Below, piece after piece: positions 27,873 through 36,556 of a stretch of DNA of 58,895 nucleotides. A model generated the notes under the pieces. It did no database searches. It was not told the DNA's origin and saw nothing but the letters and a program-made list of their open reading frames with translations. The DNA is taken from positions 1 to 58,895 of the forward strand of contig JAKBMG010000194.1 in the NCBI GenBank assembly GCA_021831685.1, read 5' to 3'. This stretch comes from Bacteroidota bacterium (GTDB taxonomy: Bacteria > Bacteroidota > Ignavibacteria > Ignavibacteriales > Ignavibacteriaceae). The stretch's first letter is position 1. Each line of letters opens with the position of its first letter. The position numbers and the translations under genes are program-made.

Positions 27873-28181
27873 ATTATATTTTAGATGATGAAAAGTGATA
27901 TCTTTCAAAATCGAAGTTATCCGTCCATATGAAACACATGTACCTTTCATTGATCAGCCCCGGAGGAGAGAAATCCCTTCTTAACTTGGGCTGATATCTC
28001 TCTCTTCATTCGAGGCGTTACAAAAGTGGTTGCGCAACATTCCAGGTCAGACATATCCGGTAAAATCGTCTTGCTTATGTTTATAGTTTTTCCCATATTT
28101 AAGTAAACATTTGTTTACTATATTATAAAATATAAAACCCATTTTCAATAGCTAAATCAATAGAAATTTACAGTTTTTACA
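27873..28181. other. Intergenic region with repeat remnant, upstream of dinB
   Basis: No gene. Positions about 27957-28045 hold GGAGAGAAATCCC, CTCTCTTCATTCGAGGCG and GGTTGCGCAACA, which recall a stretch at about 35735-35860 (GGGATTTCTCCCTCCGG, TTGTGCAACA); I take it as a shared dispersed repeat, degenerate in both places. The dinB operator-like palindrome follows at 28102. Confidence 0.4.
28102..28119. promoter_or_regulatory. Operator-like palindrome upstream of dinB
   Basis: AGTAAACATTTGTTTACT has perfect 8-nt arms around TT, about 62 nt before the dinB start. An AT-rich -10-like TATTATAAAAT follows at about 28121. A repressor bound here would block the promoter. A LexA-type site is the obvious guess for a damage polymerase; the box of this lineage is not known to me. 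Confidence 0.5.
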
Positions 28182-29324
28182 ATGAAAACGATTTTCCATC
28201 TTGATATGGATGCCTTCTTCGTTTCGGTTGAACGAATTCTCGATCCTTCATTGGAAGGTAAGCCGGTAATTGTCGGCGGCGACCCTCACGGCAGAGGGGT
28301 GGTTGCGGCATGCAGTTATGAAGCCCGTAAGTTTGGTCTGCAATCCGGTATGCCGGTTAGAACGGCTTTTCGTTTATGCCCGCACGGAATTTACCTTCAC
28401 GGGCACGGGAAGGAATACGAACGCTACTCCAATATTGTAAAGAAATTCTTAGAAAATTACTTCCCAATGGTGCAGCAAGCATCAGTTGATGAATTTTATC
28501 TTGATTTTACCGGCTGCGAAATAATATACGGAACCGCTCTTTTATTCGCCCAAAAAATCCAATCGGAAATTTGGCAGCAGTTTGCTTTACCATGTTCAAT
28601 CGGGATTGCATCCAATAAAACCATAGCCAAGATCGCATCTGATTATAAAAAACCTAAAGGTATAACGCTGGTAACTCAAGGCAAAGAAAAAGAATTTTTG
28701 GCTCCTCTTCCCATCGAAAAAATACCCGGTATCGGTAAAAAAACTTTTCCGTTGCTTCATGCACGCGGCTTTAAGACTGTAGGTGATATTGCAAACTCAT
28801 CGCCGGATTATCTTTCGGTTCTTCTCGGCAAGTTCGGTAATGAACTTTGGGAGAAAGCCAACGGGCACGGAAATGATATTCTTACAATTGAACGTGAGAG
28901 AAAAAGTATCTCTAAGGAAACTACATTCGAGGCAGATATAGTTAATAAAACAAAGATTGAGACAAAGCTCTTTGAACTTGCAGGCAAAGCGTCTCAGCTT
29001 TTGCGAGATGAGAATTTGCAGACGTCAACTGTTTCAATCAAACTGCGCTATTCGGATTTTGTTACTGTAACAAGAGCCAGGACAATTATTCCTACTGATG
29101 ACGACAAAACGGTTTTTGATATTGCTGTAGATCTCTTCCGTAAGGCATTTACACACCGTGTAGGTATCAGGCTTATTGGGATACATCTTAGCAAACTGAA
29201 CCATTTTGGCGAGCAGGAAGTTTTATTTGAAGATGAACATGTAATCCGCAAGCGAATGCTGCGTGCCGTAATGAAGATACGCGACAAATACGGCTATAAG
29301 TCAATTCATATCGGAAAAACTTAG
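28182..29324 (+). CDS. dinB: DNA polymerase IV (Y family)
   Basis: Error-prone translesion polymerase, 380 aa. Catalytic acidic residues in DMDAFFVSVE (near residue 8) and QASVDEFYLDFTG; then SIGIASNKTIAKIASDYKKP and the helix-hairpin-helix segment IPGIGKKTFPLLHARG; a little-finger domain fills the C-terminal part. A classic beta-clamp tail is not obvious to me. It is followed 9 nt later by the remains of a dnaE-type gene, the typical mutasome-like partner in this kind of cassette. Confidence 0.95.
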   Translation: MKTIFHLDMDAFFVSVERILDPSLEGKPVIVGGDPHGRGVVAACSYEARKFGLQSGMPVRTAFRLCPHGIYLHGHGKEYERYSNIVKKFLENYFPMVQQASVDEFYLDFTGCEIIYGTALLFAQKIQSEIWQQFALPCSIGIASNKTIAKIASDYKKPKGITLVTQGKEKEFLAPLPIEKIPGIGKKTFPLLHARGFKTVGDIANSSPDYLSVLLGKFGNELWEKANGHGNDILTIERERKSISKETTFEADIVNKTKIETKLFELAGKASQLLRDENLQTSTVSIKLRYSDFVTVTRARTIIPTDDDKTVFDIAVDLFRKAFTHRVGIRLIGIHLSKLNHFGEQEVLFEDEHVIRKRMLRAVMKIRDKYGYKSIHIGKT

Positions 29325-29333
29325 GAGTTTATT

Positions 29334-29660
29334 ATGTTCTCTTTACATGCTCATTCAAACCATTCTCTTTTGGAAGGAACTATTCCGGTAGAAGATCTAA
29401 TTTCATTTGCAAAAATATCGGGGAGCAGGTATGCCGCACTTGCGGATACAAATTCTATGCACGGATTAATTCAATTTGCCAAATTAGCGAAGGAACAGAA
29501 CATCAAACCTTTGCTGGGAGTCTAGATTGATGATCCCAACGATAAAAATCTTAATGCTATCTTCATTGCAAAAAATAATGAAGGATACTCTCTCATCTGT
29601 AAGATAATTACTTCCAGAAAATTGAAAGGAGATTTTTCTAGTAATGCCAATGCAGGGTAA
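29334..29660 (+). pseudogene. Decayed dnaE-type DNA polymerase III alpha subunit (N-terminal PHP fragment)
   Basis: It begins with a good ribosome site (AGGAG) and ATG, and reads MFSLHAHSNHSLLEGTIPVE, the metal-binding start of the PHP domain of DnaE polymerases. An in-frame TAG interrupts it at 29523-29525 after LLGV; the same frame continues with IDDPNDKNLNAIFIAKN and SLICKIITSRKL, again PHP-domain sequence, to TAA at 29658. The remaining ~900 residues, with the polymerase domain, are gone. So this is a pseudogene made by a stop plus a large deletion; the adjacent intact dinB suggests an original dinB-dnaE damage-tolerance operon. Confidence 0.8.
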
Positions 29661-29689
29661 TTCAAACATAATGAAAGTAAAAAGTAAAG

Positions 29690-29717
29690 CCTCCAAGATT
29701 TAGAGAAATCCTGGAGG
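29690..29717 (-). terminator. Terminator of the S9 peptidase gene
   Basis: CCTCCA and TGGAGG arms extend, with one mismatch, through GATTT/AAATC to an 11-bp stem with loop AGAG. On the minus strand it is followed by CTTTACTTTTTACTTT. A hairpin of the same design lies at 52069. Confidence 0.65.
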
Positions 29718-29746
29718 TTCCTTTCTATCCTAAAATATTAGCTGCC

Positions 29747-31732
29747 TTATTTTAAGTATTTAACCATCCAGTTGATCCATCGTTTGAAGACATCCGTTGT
29801 TCTTACAATATCATGAGGGAAGTGTGTATCAGCCGGATATGTGTAAAATTCTGTATGAACTCCGTTATCCTTCAAGGCGTGGTACATTTCATAGCTATTG
29901 ACAATGGGAACGTTGGGGTCGCCTGCATCACCCATTATAAGAGTAGGTGCTTTAACAAATTTTGCATAGACAATTGGGGACTGATCTCTCCAGATATCCC
30001 AATATTCCTTACTCCAGGGTGAGCCGCCGAAAAAGTAAAGATCACCGGTTTGGTAATAAGCTATTGTATAATCCATTACCCAATCATTAAGAGCCGCACC
30101 TTCAACAGCGGCTTTCCATTTAGAAGGATAATAACCGTTTAACCATGAAGTCATATACCCGCCGTAGGACCAGCCGGAAATACCGATCCGGTTTGTGTCG
30201 ATTACTCCCAACTGTTCAACCTTCTTAAGACCTGCCATTACATCTTGTCCGGGTCCTTCTCCGGTATTTCTAAAAATGGCATGTTGGTATGCATCACCAA
30301 GATTAGTACTGCCTCTGTAATTTGGTTGAAAAACAAAGAAACCTTCTGCTGCAATAAGCTGAGGAAGAGCTGAGAACGCCTCTGTAGAAGCACCCTCCGG
30401 TCCACCATGAATAACTAATACCAAGGGATATTTTGATCCAGGTTTGTAGTCAACCGGATAGTTTAACACGCCGTCTTCGTTAAATCCGTCAGGACCTTTC
30501 CATGAAATATTTTCGGTTTTACTTAAAGAAAGACTATCAACAAAAATATTAAGATTAGTTAGTTGTTTTGGATTTGCATTAAGTGAAGTCATTACATACA
30601 ACTCCATAGGATGATAAGCGGTAGAACCGGTGAATGCAATAACGCCATTTTTAGAGACAGTGATATCACCTTCGATATTTACATTTCCGAGGTCAAGTAT
30701 TTTTGGATGTCCTTCTAAAGACTGGTTCCATATAACTGACCGGGTACCTTTTTCACCTGTGAATAAAAGACTTTTACCATCGGGCAGCCAGACGTAGTTG
30801 TCTATATTACGTGCAAGCTCTTTGGTGATATCGGAAATTTTATTATTAATATCAGCATAGACAGCATTCCCGTTATTCTGATCGCCATTTCGCGGACGCA
30901 TAAATGTAAGCGTATTAGTAATTGGATTGTATTGAGGCTTGCTTGCTCCTTCATCTTGAATGACTGTTTGAGTATTACCGCCGTTAGTATCAACTTTAGC
31001 GATGGTACAATGCCAAGCATTTCCTTCCCACACATTGGGGAAAAGCTGAAAAGAAATAGTACTGCCGTCGCGACTCCATTCAAGCGGCGAGATTGTTTCT
31101 TGATCGGTGCAAAGACTTTGAGTTCCTTTAGTTAATTGTCTCGCCTTGCCTCCTTTAGATGAAACAATCCAGAGGTGCCACGGTTGAATAGCTGCGCGCA
31201 CCATATAATCATTATCTGTCACTTTAAAAGCGTCTTCGTGATGTTTAATTTCTTTTGGGTTGGGGATTGTATCCTGGGCAACGTAGGCAATATTTTTTCC
31301 ATTCGGGCTCCACGAATATTCGGTTACACCTGTTTTCGAATCTGTAATACACTGAGGATCTCCGCCATTCATGGGCATGATGAAAATCTGTGTCTCTTTT
31401 GATCCGGAATCGCTGGCTATAAAACCGAGACTTCCTCCGTCGGGCGACCAACTTAGTTTAGATATTTTTTCTCGCTTATATGTAATTGTTCTCAGTGATC
31501 CGTCCGCAACATTTACAAGATCGATTTCTTGATCGCTTTTATCCTTTTCCCAATCCGGTTTTGAAACTATGATTGCAATTTGGCTACCATCGGGCGAAAT
31601 AGCCGGACTTGATAAATTTACTAACTTCTGTAAATCCTTAAGTTTGAATGAAGTTTTAGCTGATTGTGCCGGTACGTTACTATATATAGCAACCGTAAAA
31701 AAAATGATGATTGAAAGAATTATTGATTTCAT
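29747..31732 (-). CDS. S9-family serine peptidase (prolyl oligopeptidase / acylaminoacyl-peptidase type)
   Basis: 661 aa, exported. Signal peptide at 1-23 (IFFTVAIYSNVPAQS). An N-terminal beta-propeller built of WD40-like PD40 blocks (ISPDGSQIAI, LSWSPDGGSLGF, YSWSPNGKNIAYV) covers about 30-400. The alpha/beta-hydrolase domain follows with Ser522 in GISGWSYGGYM, Asp605 in GDAGDPNVP and His637 in DTHFPHD. It probably trims peptides in the periplasm. A monocistronic gene, with its terminator hairpin 30 nt downstream; converges with the dnaE relic. Confidence 0.92.
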   Translation of the reverse strand: MKSIILSIIIFFTVAIYSNVPAQSAKTSFKLKDLQKLVNLSSPAISPDGSQIAIIVSKPDWEKDKSDQEIDLVNVADGSLRTITYKREKISKLSWSPDGGSLGFIASDSGSKETQIFIMPMNGGDPQCITDSKTGVTEYSWSPNGKNIAYVAQDTIPNPKEIKHHEDAFKVTDNDYMVRAAIQPWHLWIVSSKGGKARQLTKGTQSLCTDQETISPLEWSRDGSTISFQLFPNVWEGNAWHCTIAKVDTNGGNTQTVIQDEGASKPQYNPITNTLTFMRPRNGDQNNGNAVYADINNKISDITKELARNIDNYVWLPDGKSLLFTGEKGTRSVIWNQSLEGHPKILDLGNVNIEGDITVSKNGVIAFTGSTAYHPMELYVMTSLNANPKQLTNLNIFVDSLSLSKTENISWKGPDGFNEDGVLNYPVDYKPGSKYPLVLVIHGGPEGASTEAFSALPQLIAAEGFFVFQPNYRGSTNLGDAYQHAIFRNTGEGPGQDVMAGLKKVEQLGVIDTNRIGISGWSYGGYMTSWLNGYYPSKWKAAVEGAALNDWVMDYTIAYYQTGDLYFFGGSPWSKEYWDIWRDQSPIVYAKFVKAPTLIMGDAGDPNVPIVNSYEMYHALKDNGVHTEFYTYPADTHFPHDIVRTTDVFKRWINWMVKYLK

Positions 31733-31901
31733 ATAACGACCTATATTTTTTTGTTTGTAAATTTATCTAATACTTAAGATAAAACAATAAACAAATTTAG
31801 TTTAGCAAAATTGCGTTTTAAAAAGTTAAGTAATATTTTTTGTTTGAAAATAACATTTCAGCTGTAAGTAATTATAATTTAATAAAACTCAATCACACGG
31901 A

Positions 31902-32033
31902 GGGATTCATGTTGATGAATTTATTAGCGAAGCTATGAAGGCTATAGAAAATGATATTTATGAATCAGCTGTTGGGATGTCTGAAAACATGCGACAAAAA
32001 AGGGAATCACTTTTCTCATCTATAAATCATTAA
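31902..32033 (+). pseudogene. C-terminal fragment, possibly of a short-chain dehydrogenase
   Basis: An open stretch reads HVDEFISEAMKAIENDIYES and then AVGMSENMRQKRESLF before a TAA. The pattern (helix, ENDIYE-AVGM, MRQKRE) recalls the tail of DltE-like SDR oxidoreductases. No start or catalytic part is present. The family call is weak; that it is a gene remnant is moderately likely. The rest of 31733-32366 shows no gene. Confidence 0.35.
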
Positions 32034-32414
32034 CATCGGAAGTAATTACGTTCCGGAAGCTATTTTAACGGCTTACTATCAAAGCCGATCAATTTGAGTA
32101 ATTTAGATTAGTTAACTTAATACCATAATGCTTTTACTTATATTTTCAGTCAATATTTCTATAAATCTCTCTCAGTAATTTATATTTTTTCCCTATATCC
32201 TTTTCTCTTCTTTTTTTTACTAAAATGTTACCTCGAACAAGGTTAAGCCTATAAGTTTATTATTAGTGATAATCTTCACAAAGAATTCACAATATTAAAA
32301 AACAATAAACATTTGCTTCAATCTTGGAATTAATAATATTATTTTTTCAATTATTGAAACCCTGCAATGCGAACAGGGATCCAAATAAAATTATTAATCA
32401 TCCGGAGTTATATT

Positions 32415-32867
32415 ATGAAGGTAATGCTTCTATTCATAACTGTTATTCTTTTTATAGGAATATCAGGTTGTTCTTCAAACAAAAAAATAATAAATGAAAA
32501 GACAGTAATTCCGCCCGGTGTGTGCAGGATAAACGCTGAAGTTATAAAAATTGATTCTACTTTATGGGGTGGTATAAGTAATGATCCTTGTGCCAAAGCA
32601 CCATGTGTAGCATGGATCAAAGTCAAAAATATTATTGGGTACGGGGCTGGTTCAGCAACAGTGAAAAAGGGCGACACATTAAAAACTAAATTCGCTTTCA
32701 CTTTAAATCCGACTACTAAGGAAACATTTCCAACGTTAAAAGAACAACTTCCAGGGTTAAGTGAGGGTTCATCATTTGTCGCCGATATCCAACTTCTACC
32801 TTCGGATCCGTCAAGTATGAAAAAAGAAAAACTTTACTTAGTGTACGGATATAAAAAAACGAAATAG
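32415..32867 (+). CDS. Predicted lipoprotein of unknown function
   Basis: 150 aa. A lipoprotein signal peptide with the lipobox ISGC places Cys at about residue 19, so the mature protein is anchored to a membrane. Mature part has a conserved-looking block DPCAKAPCVAWIKVKNIIGY with two close cysteines, then a beta-rich region. No family recognised. The frame is open up to 32367, but ATG 32415 has GGAG upstream and begins the signal peptide. It lies 28 nt before the BNR-repeat protein and is likely cotranscribed with it. Confidence 0.7.
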   Translation: MKVMLLFITVILFIGISGCSSNKKIINEKTVIPPGVCRINAEVIKIDSTLWGGISNDPCAKAPCVAWIKVKNIIGYGAGSATVKKGDTLKTKFAFTLNPTTKETFPTLKEQLPGLSEGSSFVADIQLLPSDPSSMKKEKLYLVYGYKKTK

Positions 32868-32895
32868 AATTATTAACTAAAATCAAAGGAAAGAT

Positions 32896-35667
32896 ATGAA
32901 TAGAAAAATGTTATACATTTTGTTAGCTTGTGCTGTGTTATTAGGGGCATCAAGAATATTTTCTCAAAGTCTCGTAAAGACAAATTCAAATAATTCATTT
33001 CCCGGATTTAATCGTATGCCGTTAACTAAGGAAGATTTGACGTCGCGCAGGAAGTGGGAGTTTATGAGATTAAGAGACCCATATACAAATACAATTCCGT
33101 CTAATATTTCCACACTGGAGAGGTTATATGCAAAAAATTTGCCGAATGATAAAATGATGAGACTCCAAAAAGGTACTCAAATTGTTAATTCAAATCCCTG
33201 GACATATAGAGGCCCTTATAATCAAGGAGGCAGGTCAAGAGCGATTGCTGTTGATGTGAATAATCCAAATATTATTTTGTCCGGCGGAGCTACCGGCGGT
33301 ATGTGGCGGTCAACGGATAACGGACAAAGCTGGGTTAAGGTTACGCCCGCTCAGGATACTGTTCAAACAGTTACTTGTATCATCCAGGATACAAGAAGCG
33401 GAAAAACTAACAACTGGTATTATGGCACCGGTGAATATGCATCTAATTTAGAATTACCAGACAACGGCGCAGGATTCGTTACATTTTTAGGCGGCGGAGT
33501 TTACAAATCTACCGATGATGGAATTACATGGTCAAGATTATCCTCAACTTCTTCCGGCTATGTGCCGACTTTAGTTAACCGGTTCCAGATAGTTTGGAAT
33601 ATTGCAGTTGATACCTCCAATATGTCTCAGGATATTGTTTATGCTGCTGTTCTGGATGGAATATATAGATCAAGCGACGGCGGTGCAAATTGGAGTTTGG
33701 TCCTTAGTGACAGAGATACCGCTAATACTAATTTATCTATCTATTCGAATGTGGCTGTTACCAGTCATGGTGATGTTTATGCTGCTTTTAGCAATGGAAA
33801 GTCTCAAGGTATTTGGCATTCGACTGACGGAATAAATTGGACCGATATTACTCCCACAGCTATGCCTGCAGCTTATGGCAGAATAGTCATCGCAAGCGCG
33901 CCTACTAACACAAATGTTTTATATGTTTTAGCTAATACTCCCGGAAGCGGAAATTCGGGTTCCCCGGATAATGGTACAGGCGACTATCATACTCTCTTAA
34001 AATATAGTGCTTCCTCTAATCAATGGACTGATCTAACAAACAGCCTGCCTGCCTGGAGCGGAAACGTCGGAGGATATTCTTCTCAGAACGGTTACGATAT
34101 GGTCATTAAAGTTAGTCCGGCAGATTCTAATTTTGTAATTATTGGTGGGACTAATTTATATAGAACCACTGATGGCTTTGCTACTAAATTAGACTCTACA
34201 AATTGGATTGGCGGTTATTCGACAAATAATGATGTCTCGTCGTATACGAATCAACATCCTGATGAACATGATCTTTACTATTTACCGTCAAATCCCAAAA
34301 TTGTTTATTCCGCTAATGACGGGGGACTTAGTTACACAACAGATATTACGGCTAATCCAGTAAATTGGACAAGTATTAATAACGGATTCTCTACAACACA
34401 ATTTTATTCAGTTGCGCTGGATCATGCTACGGCTAATTCTCCATTAATTGTCGGCGGGATGCAAGATAACGGAAACATGATGGATACCACGCTAACCGGG
34501 AATTCAAGCTGGATTGTCCTACCTTATGGCGGTGATGGATGTATCTCTGCAGTAGCAGACAGCGGTAATTATATCTACTTCGCAACTCAAAACGGAAATA
34601 TCATGGAAGCGAGATTATCCGACCAGCAAGGTGCTTTAATAAAACCTGCTGGCGCTACCGGATACCTATTTGTTACCCCCTATGTGCTAGATCCTGCCAA
34701 TACAAATATTATGTATTTAGCTGCTGGAACAAATATTTGGAGAAACACTAATCTATTAAGTATACCTATCGGGACTGACTCCGCGACATCTACAAATTGG
34801 ACTGATTTTAGTAGCTTCGATACAACCGCCAATGTCACTGCTTTAGCTGTGTCTACTCAACCAGCTCACGTTTTGTATTATGGTACTGACGGGGGTACTG
34901 TATTTAAGGTTCTTAATGCAGATCAAGGGATTCCTACTTCTCAGAATATTACTTCCAATACATTTCCTTCAGGATTTGTGAGCAGCATAGCTGTTGATCC
35001 TCAAAATGCAAATAATGTTTTAGTTGCATTTTCGAATTACAATATTTTAAGTATATTCTCTACTACTGACGGAGGAGTATCATGGAATGCAGTATCGGGT
35101 AATCTAGAGCAAAATCCAGATGGCAGCGGTAATGGTCCCTCGGTTCGTTCAGTAAGAATTTTGAATTTGAACGGAAATAAGATCTATTACGCCGGGACGA
35201 GTACAGGACTTTATGCAGCTACTACATTAAACGGAATGTCTACTACATGGGTTCAACAAGGTACTGACAATATTGGTATGATCGATGCGGAAACAATCGA
35301 TACAAGAGATTTAGACGGAACTGTTGCAGTCGGAACTTTTGGAAACGGTGTATATAGTACTCAATTTAGTATAACGGGAATACAAGAAGTGAAAAACATT
35401 CCGCAGACTTATTCACTTTTGCAGAATTATCCTAATCCATTTAATCCGACAACCACTATAATTTATCAGTTGCCAAAGACGGAAAATATAAAGCTGAATA
35501 TTTATAATATATTGGGTGAAGAAGTGAAAACTCTTATAGACAGGAATGAATCCGCAGGAGTTTACCATGTGAAATTTGACGGAAGTAACTTTGCAAGCGG
35601 AGTGTATTTCTATAGACTTCAAGCAGGTAACTTCATTGCTACGAAAAAATTGATACTATTGAAATGA
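32896..35667 (+). CDS. Secreted BNR-repeat (sialidase/sortilin-type propeller) protein with T9SS sorting domain
   Basis: 923 aa. Signal peptide at 1-24. Many Asp-box/BNR motifs mark a beta-propeller: GMWRSTDNGQSWVKV, GVYKSTDDGITWSRL, GIYRSSDGGANWSLV, GIWHSTDGINWTDI and FSTTDGGVSWNAV. The C-terminal ~85 residues form a type IX sorting domain (YPNPFNPTTTIIYQLP, then SGVYFYRLQAGN, ending KKLILLK), so the protein is exported across the outer membrane and attached to the surface. No catalytic residues of a known sialidase could be assigned; binding or a glycan-related role is possible. Sits behind the lipoprotein gene. Confidence 0.85.
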   Translation: MNRKMLYILLACAVLLGASRIFSQSLVKTNSNNSFPGFNRMPLTKEDLTSRRKWEFMRLRDPYTNTIPSNISTLERLYAKNLPNDKMMRLQKGTQIVNSNPWTYRGPYNQGGRSRAIAVDVNNPNIILSGGATGGMWRSTDNGQSWVKVTPAQDTVQTVTCIIQDTRSGKTNNWYYGTGEYASNLELPDNGAGFVTFLGGGVYKSTDDGITWSRLSSTSSGYVPTLVNRFQIVWNIAVDTSNMSQDIVYAAVLDGIYRSSDGGANWSLVLSDRDTANTNLSIYSNVAVTSHGDVYAAFSNGKSQGIWHSTDGINWTDITPTAMPAAYGRIVIASAPTNTNVLYVLANTPGSGNSGSPDNGTGDYHTLLKYSASSNQWTDLTNSLPAWSGNVGGYSSQNGYDMVIKVSPADSNFVIIGGTNLYRTTDGFATKLDSTNWIGGYSTNNDVSSYTNQHPDEHDLYYLPSNPKIVYSANDGGLSYTTDITANPVNWTSINNGFSTTQFYSVALDHATANSPLIVGGMQDNGNMMDTTLTGNSSWIVLPYGGDGCISAVADSGNYIYFATQNGNIMEARLSDQQGALIKPAGATGYLFVTPYVLDPANTNIMYLAAGTNIWRNTNLLSIPIGTDSATSTNWTDFSSFDTTANVTALAVSTQPAHVLYYGTDGGTVFKVLNADQGIPTSQNITSNTFPSGFVSSIAVDPQNANNVLVAFSNYNILSIFSTTDGGVSWNAVSGNLEQNPDGSGNGPSVRSVRILNLNGNKIYYAGTSTGLYAATTLNGMSTTWVQQGTDNIGMIDAETIDTRDLDGTVAVGTFGNGVYSTQFSITGIQEVKNIPQTYSLLQNYPNPFNPTTTIIYQLPKTENIKLNIYNILGEEVKTLIDRNESAGVYHVKFDGSNFASGVYFYRLQAGNFIATKKLILLK

Positions 35668-35680
35668 CAGTCTATATATA

Positions 35681-35727
35681 GGGCACTTTTAAAAACTATC
35701 TTTTATAAAAATTTACCGCAGAGAACC
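35681..35727. mobile_element. MITE-like element, partial copy
   Basis: GGGCACTTTTAAAAACTATC followed by TTTTATAAAAATTTACCGC and AGAGAACC matches the left part of the element at 53-138. It is bordered on the left by TA (TATATA). A matching right inverted repeat was not found. Confidence 0.5.
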
Positions 35728-35982
35728 TGCCTACCGAGAGCGTTGCAGAACTCTCCTATTTAGTAAAGAGAGATCTCAAAACTGTCTAAAATGGGATTTC
35801 TCCCTCCGGTCGAAATGACATTTTGGAGTTGTGCAACAGTCTCTCCCGGCAGGGTCCCCCTCTATTATCTGTATTTCAAAAATTCAAGCTTTAGAACCCC
35901 ACAGCTAATAAATAAAAATGATAACTTAAATAAATTAAGTAATGAATTACTGAAAAACAATTATTATTTATAGATTTCAAAT

Positions 35983-36003
35983 TGATAACTGATAACTGAT
36001 TAC
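35983..36003. repeat. Heptamer tandem repeat (TGATAAC)3
   Basis: TGATAAC, TGATAAC, TGATTAC in direct succession, followed by TGTTAAT, a fourth degenerate unit. Similar heptamer repeats are known in cyanobacterial genomes. Function unknown. Confidence 0.6.
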
Positions 36004-36175
36004 TGTTAATTGCATAATCCCGTGCCGGCACAATTTTCCAACTGACAAAAATTCCGCCCACACTCAAAGCCCAAAACTGCGCCAAAAATCTTAGCATACT
36101 TAGCTTAGTATTTTAGAATAAAACCGGAGTGAATTTAGAGCAGTAATAAAATACCCTTTTGCAAAATATTGACAT

Positions 36176-36198
36176 TTTCGAGAACAATTTCGAGAACA
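36176..36198. repeat. Direct repeat of TTTCGAGAACA
   Basis: TTTCGAGAACA occurs twice in a row, separated by one base, and TTTCGAG appears once more at about 36207. It lies about 75 nt past the 3' end of tRNA-Arg. Could be binding sites of an integrase-like protein from a lost element, but no integrase or attachment duplicate is seen. Confidence 0.45.
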
Positions 36199-36233
36199 TT
36201 TAGGCTTTCGAGTATTTTCTTAAAAACAAAAAA

Positions 36234-36260
36234 GCCTTGTAATTATTTAGTCTACAAGGC
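36234..36260 (-). terminator. Terminator of tRNA-Arg
   Basis: GCCTTGTA and TACAAGGC form an 8-bp perfect stem; on the minus strand it is followed by TTTTTTGTTTTT. Ends the tRNA-Arg transcript. Confidence 0.85.
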
Positions 36261-36270
36261 TTTACGAGAG

Positions 36271-36344
36271 TGCACCTGTGGAGATTCGAACTCCAAACCT
36301 TCTGATCCGTAGTCAGATGCTCTATCCAATTGAGCTACAGGTGC
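36271..36344 (-). tRNA. tRNA-Arg (ACG)
   Basis: 74-nt cloverleaf on the minus strand: acceptor GCACCTG pairs with CAGGTGC, anticodon arm TCTGA-CTACGGA-TCAGA with anticodon ACG (read as ICG after deamination), T-arm GGAGTTCGAATCTCC, discriminator A. CCA not encoded. Confidence 0.95.
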
Positions 36345-36556
36345 AAATTTAATTAACAAATATAATTATACTATATCTTAAGTCAAAAGATGGATTGCTA
36401 AATCTGCTTTTTGAATGCGAAGCTTGTGTCTAGCCTTTCAAATAGTTTACTTATGAAGTTATTTGATTAGTTCAATTCATTGATTTTGTTGCATTTACCT
36501 TTCAAAGAGTTTATTTTTTAACAATCAATTTTTATAATTTATTTTAGGTAAAAACA

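Larger units (their letters stand above)
35668..36230. other. Intergenic region with several repeats
   Basis: No gene supported; open frames here lack ribosome sites and family resemblance. It holds the partial MITE-like copy (35681), a degenerate GAGAG...TTGCA / TTGTGCAACA...CTCTC inverted repeat (about 35737-35850), a TGATAAC heptamer repeat (35983) and a direct repeat of TTTCGAGAACA (36176-36198). This stretch seems to collect small elements next to tRNA-Arg. Confidence 0.5.

Noticed and set aside
31733-32414. Riboswitch or other structured RNA before the lipoprotein gene
   Set aside because: No conserved riboswitch core or strong stem visible; only AT-rich DNA and a gene remnant.
35891-36097. 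68-codon minus-strand open frame before tRNA-Arg
   Set aside because: It runs through the TGATAAC repeat, has no ribosome site and no recognisable family.
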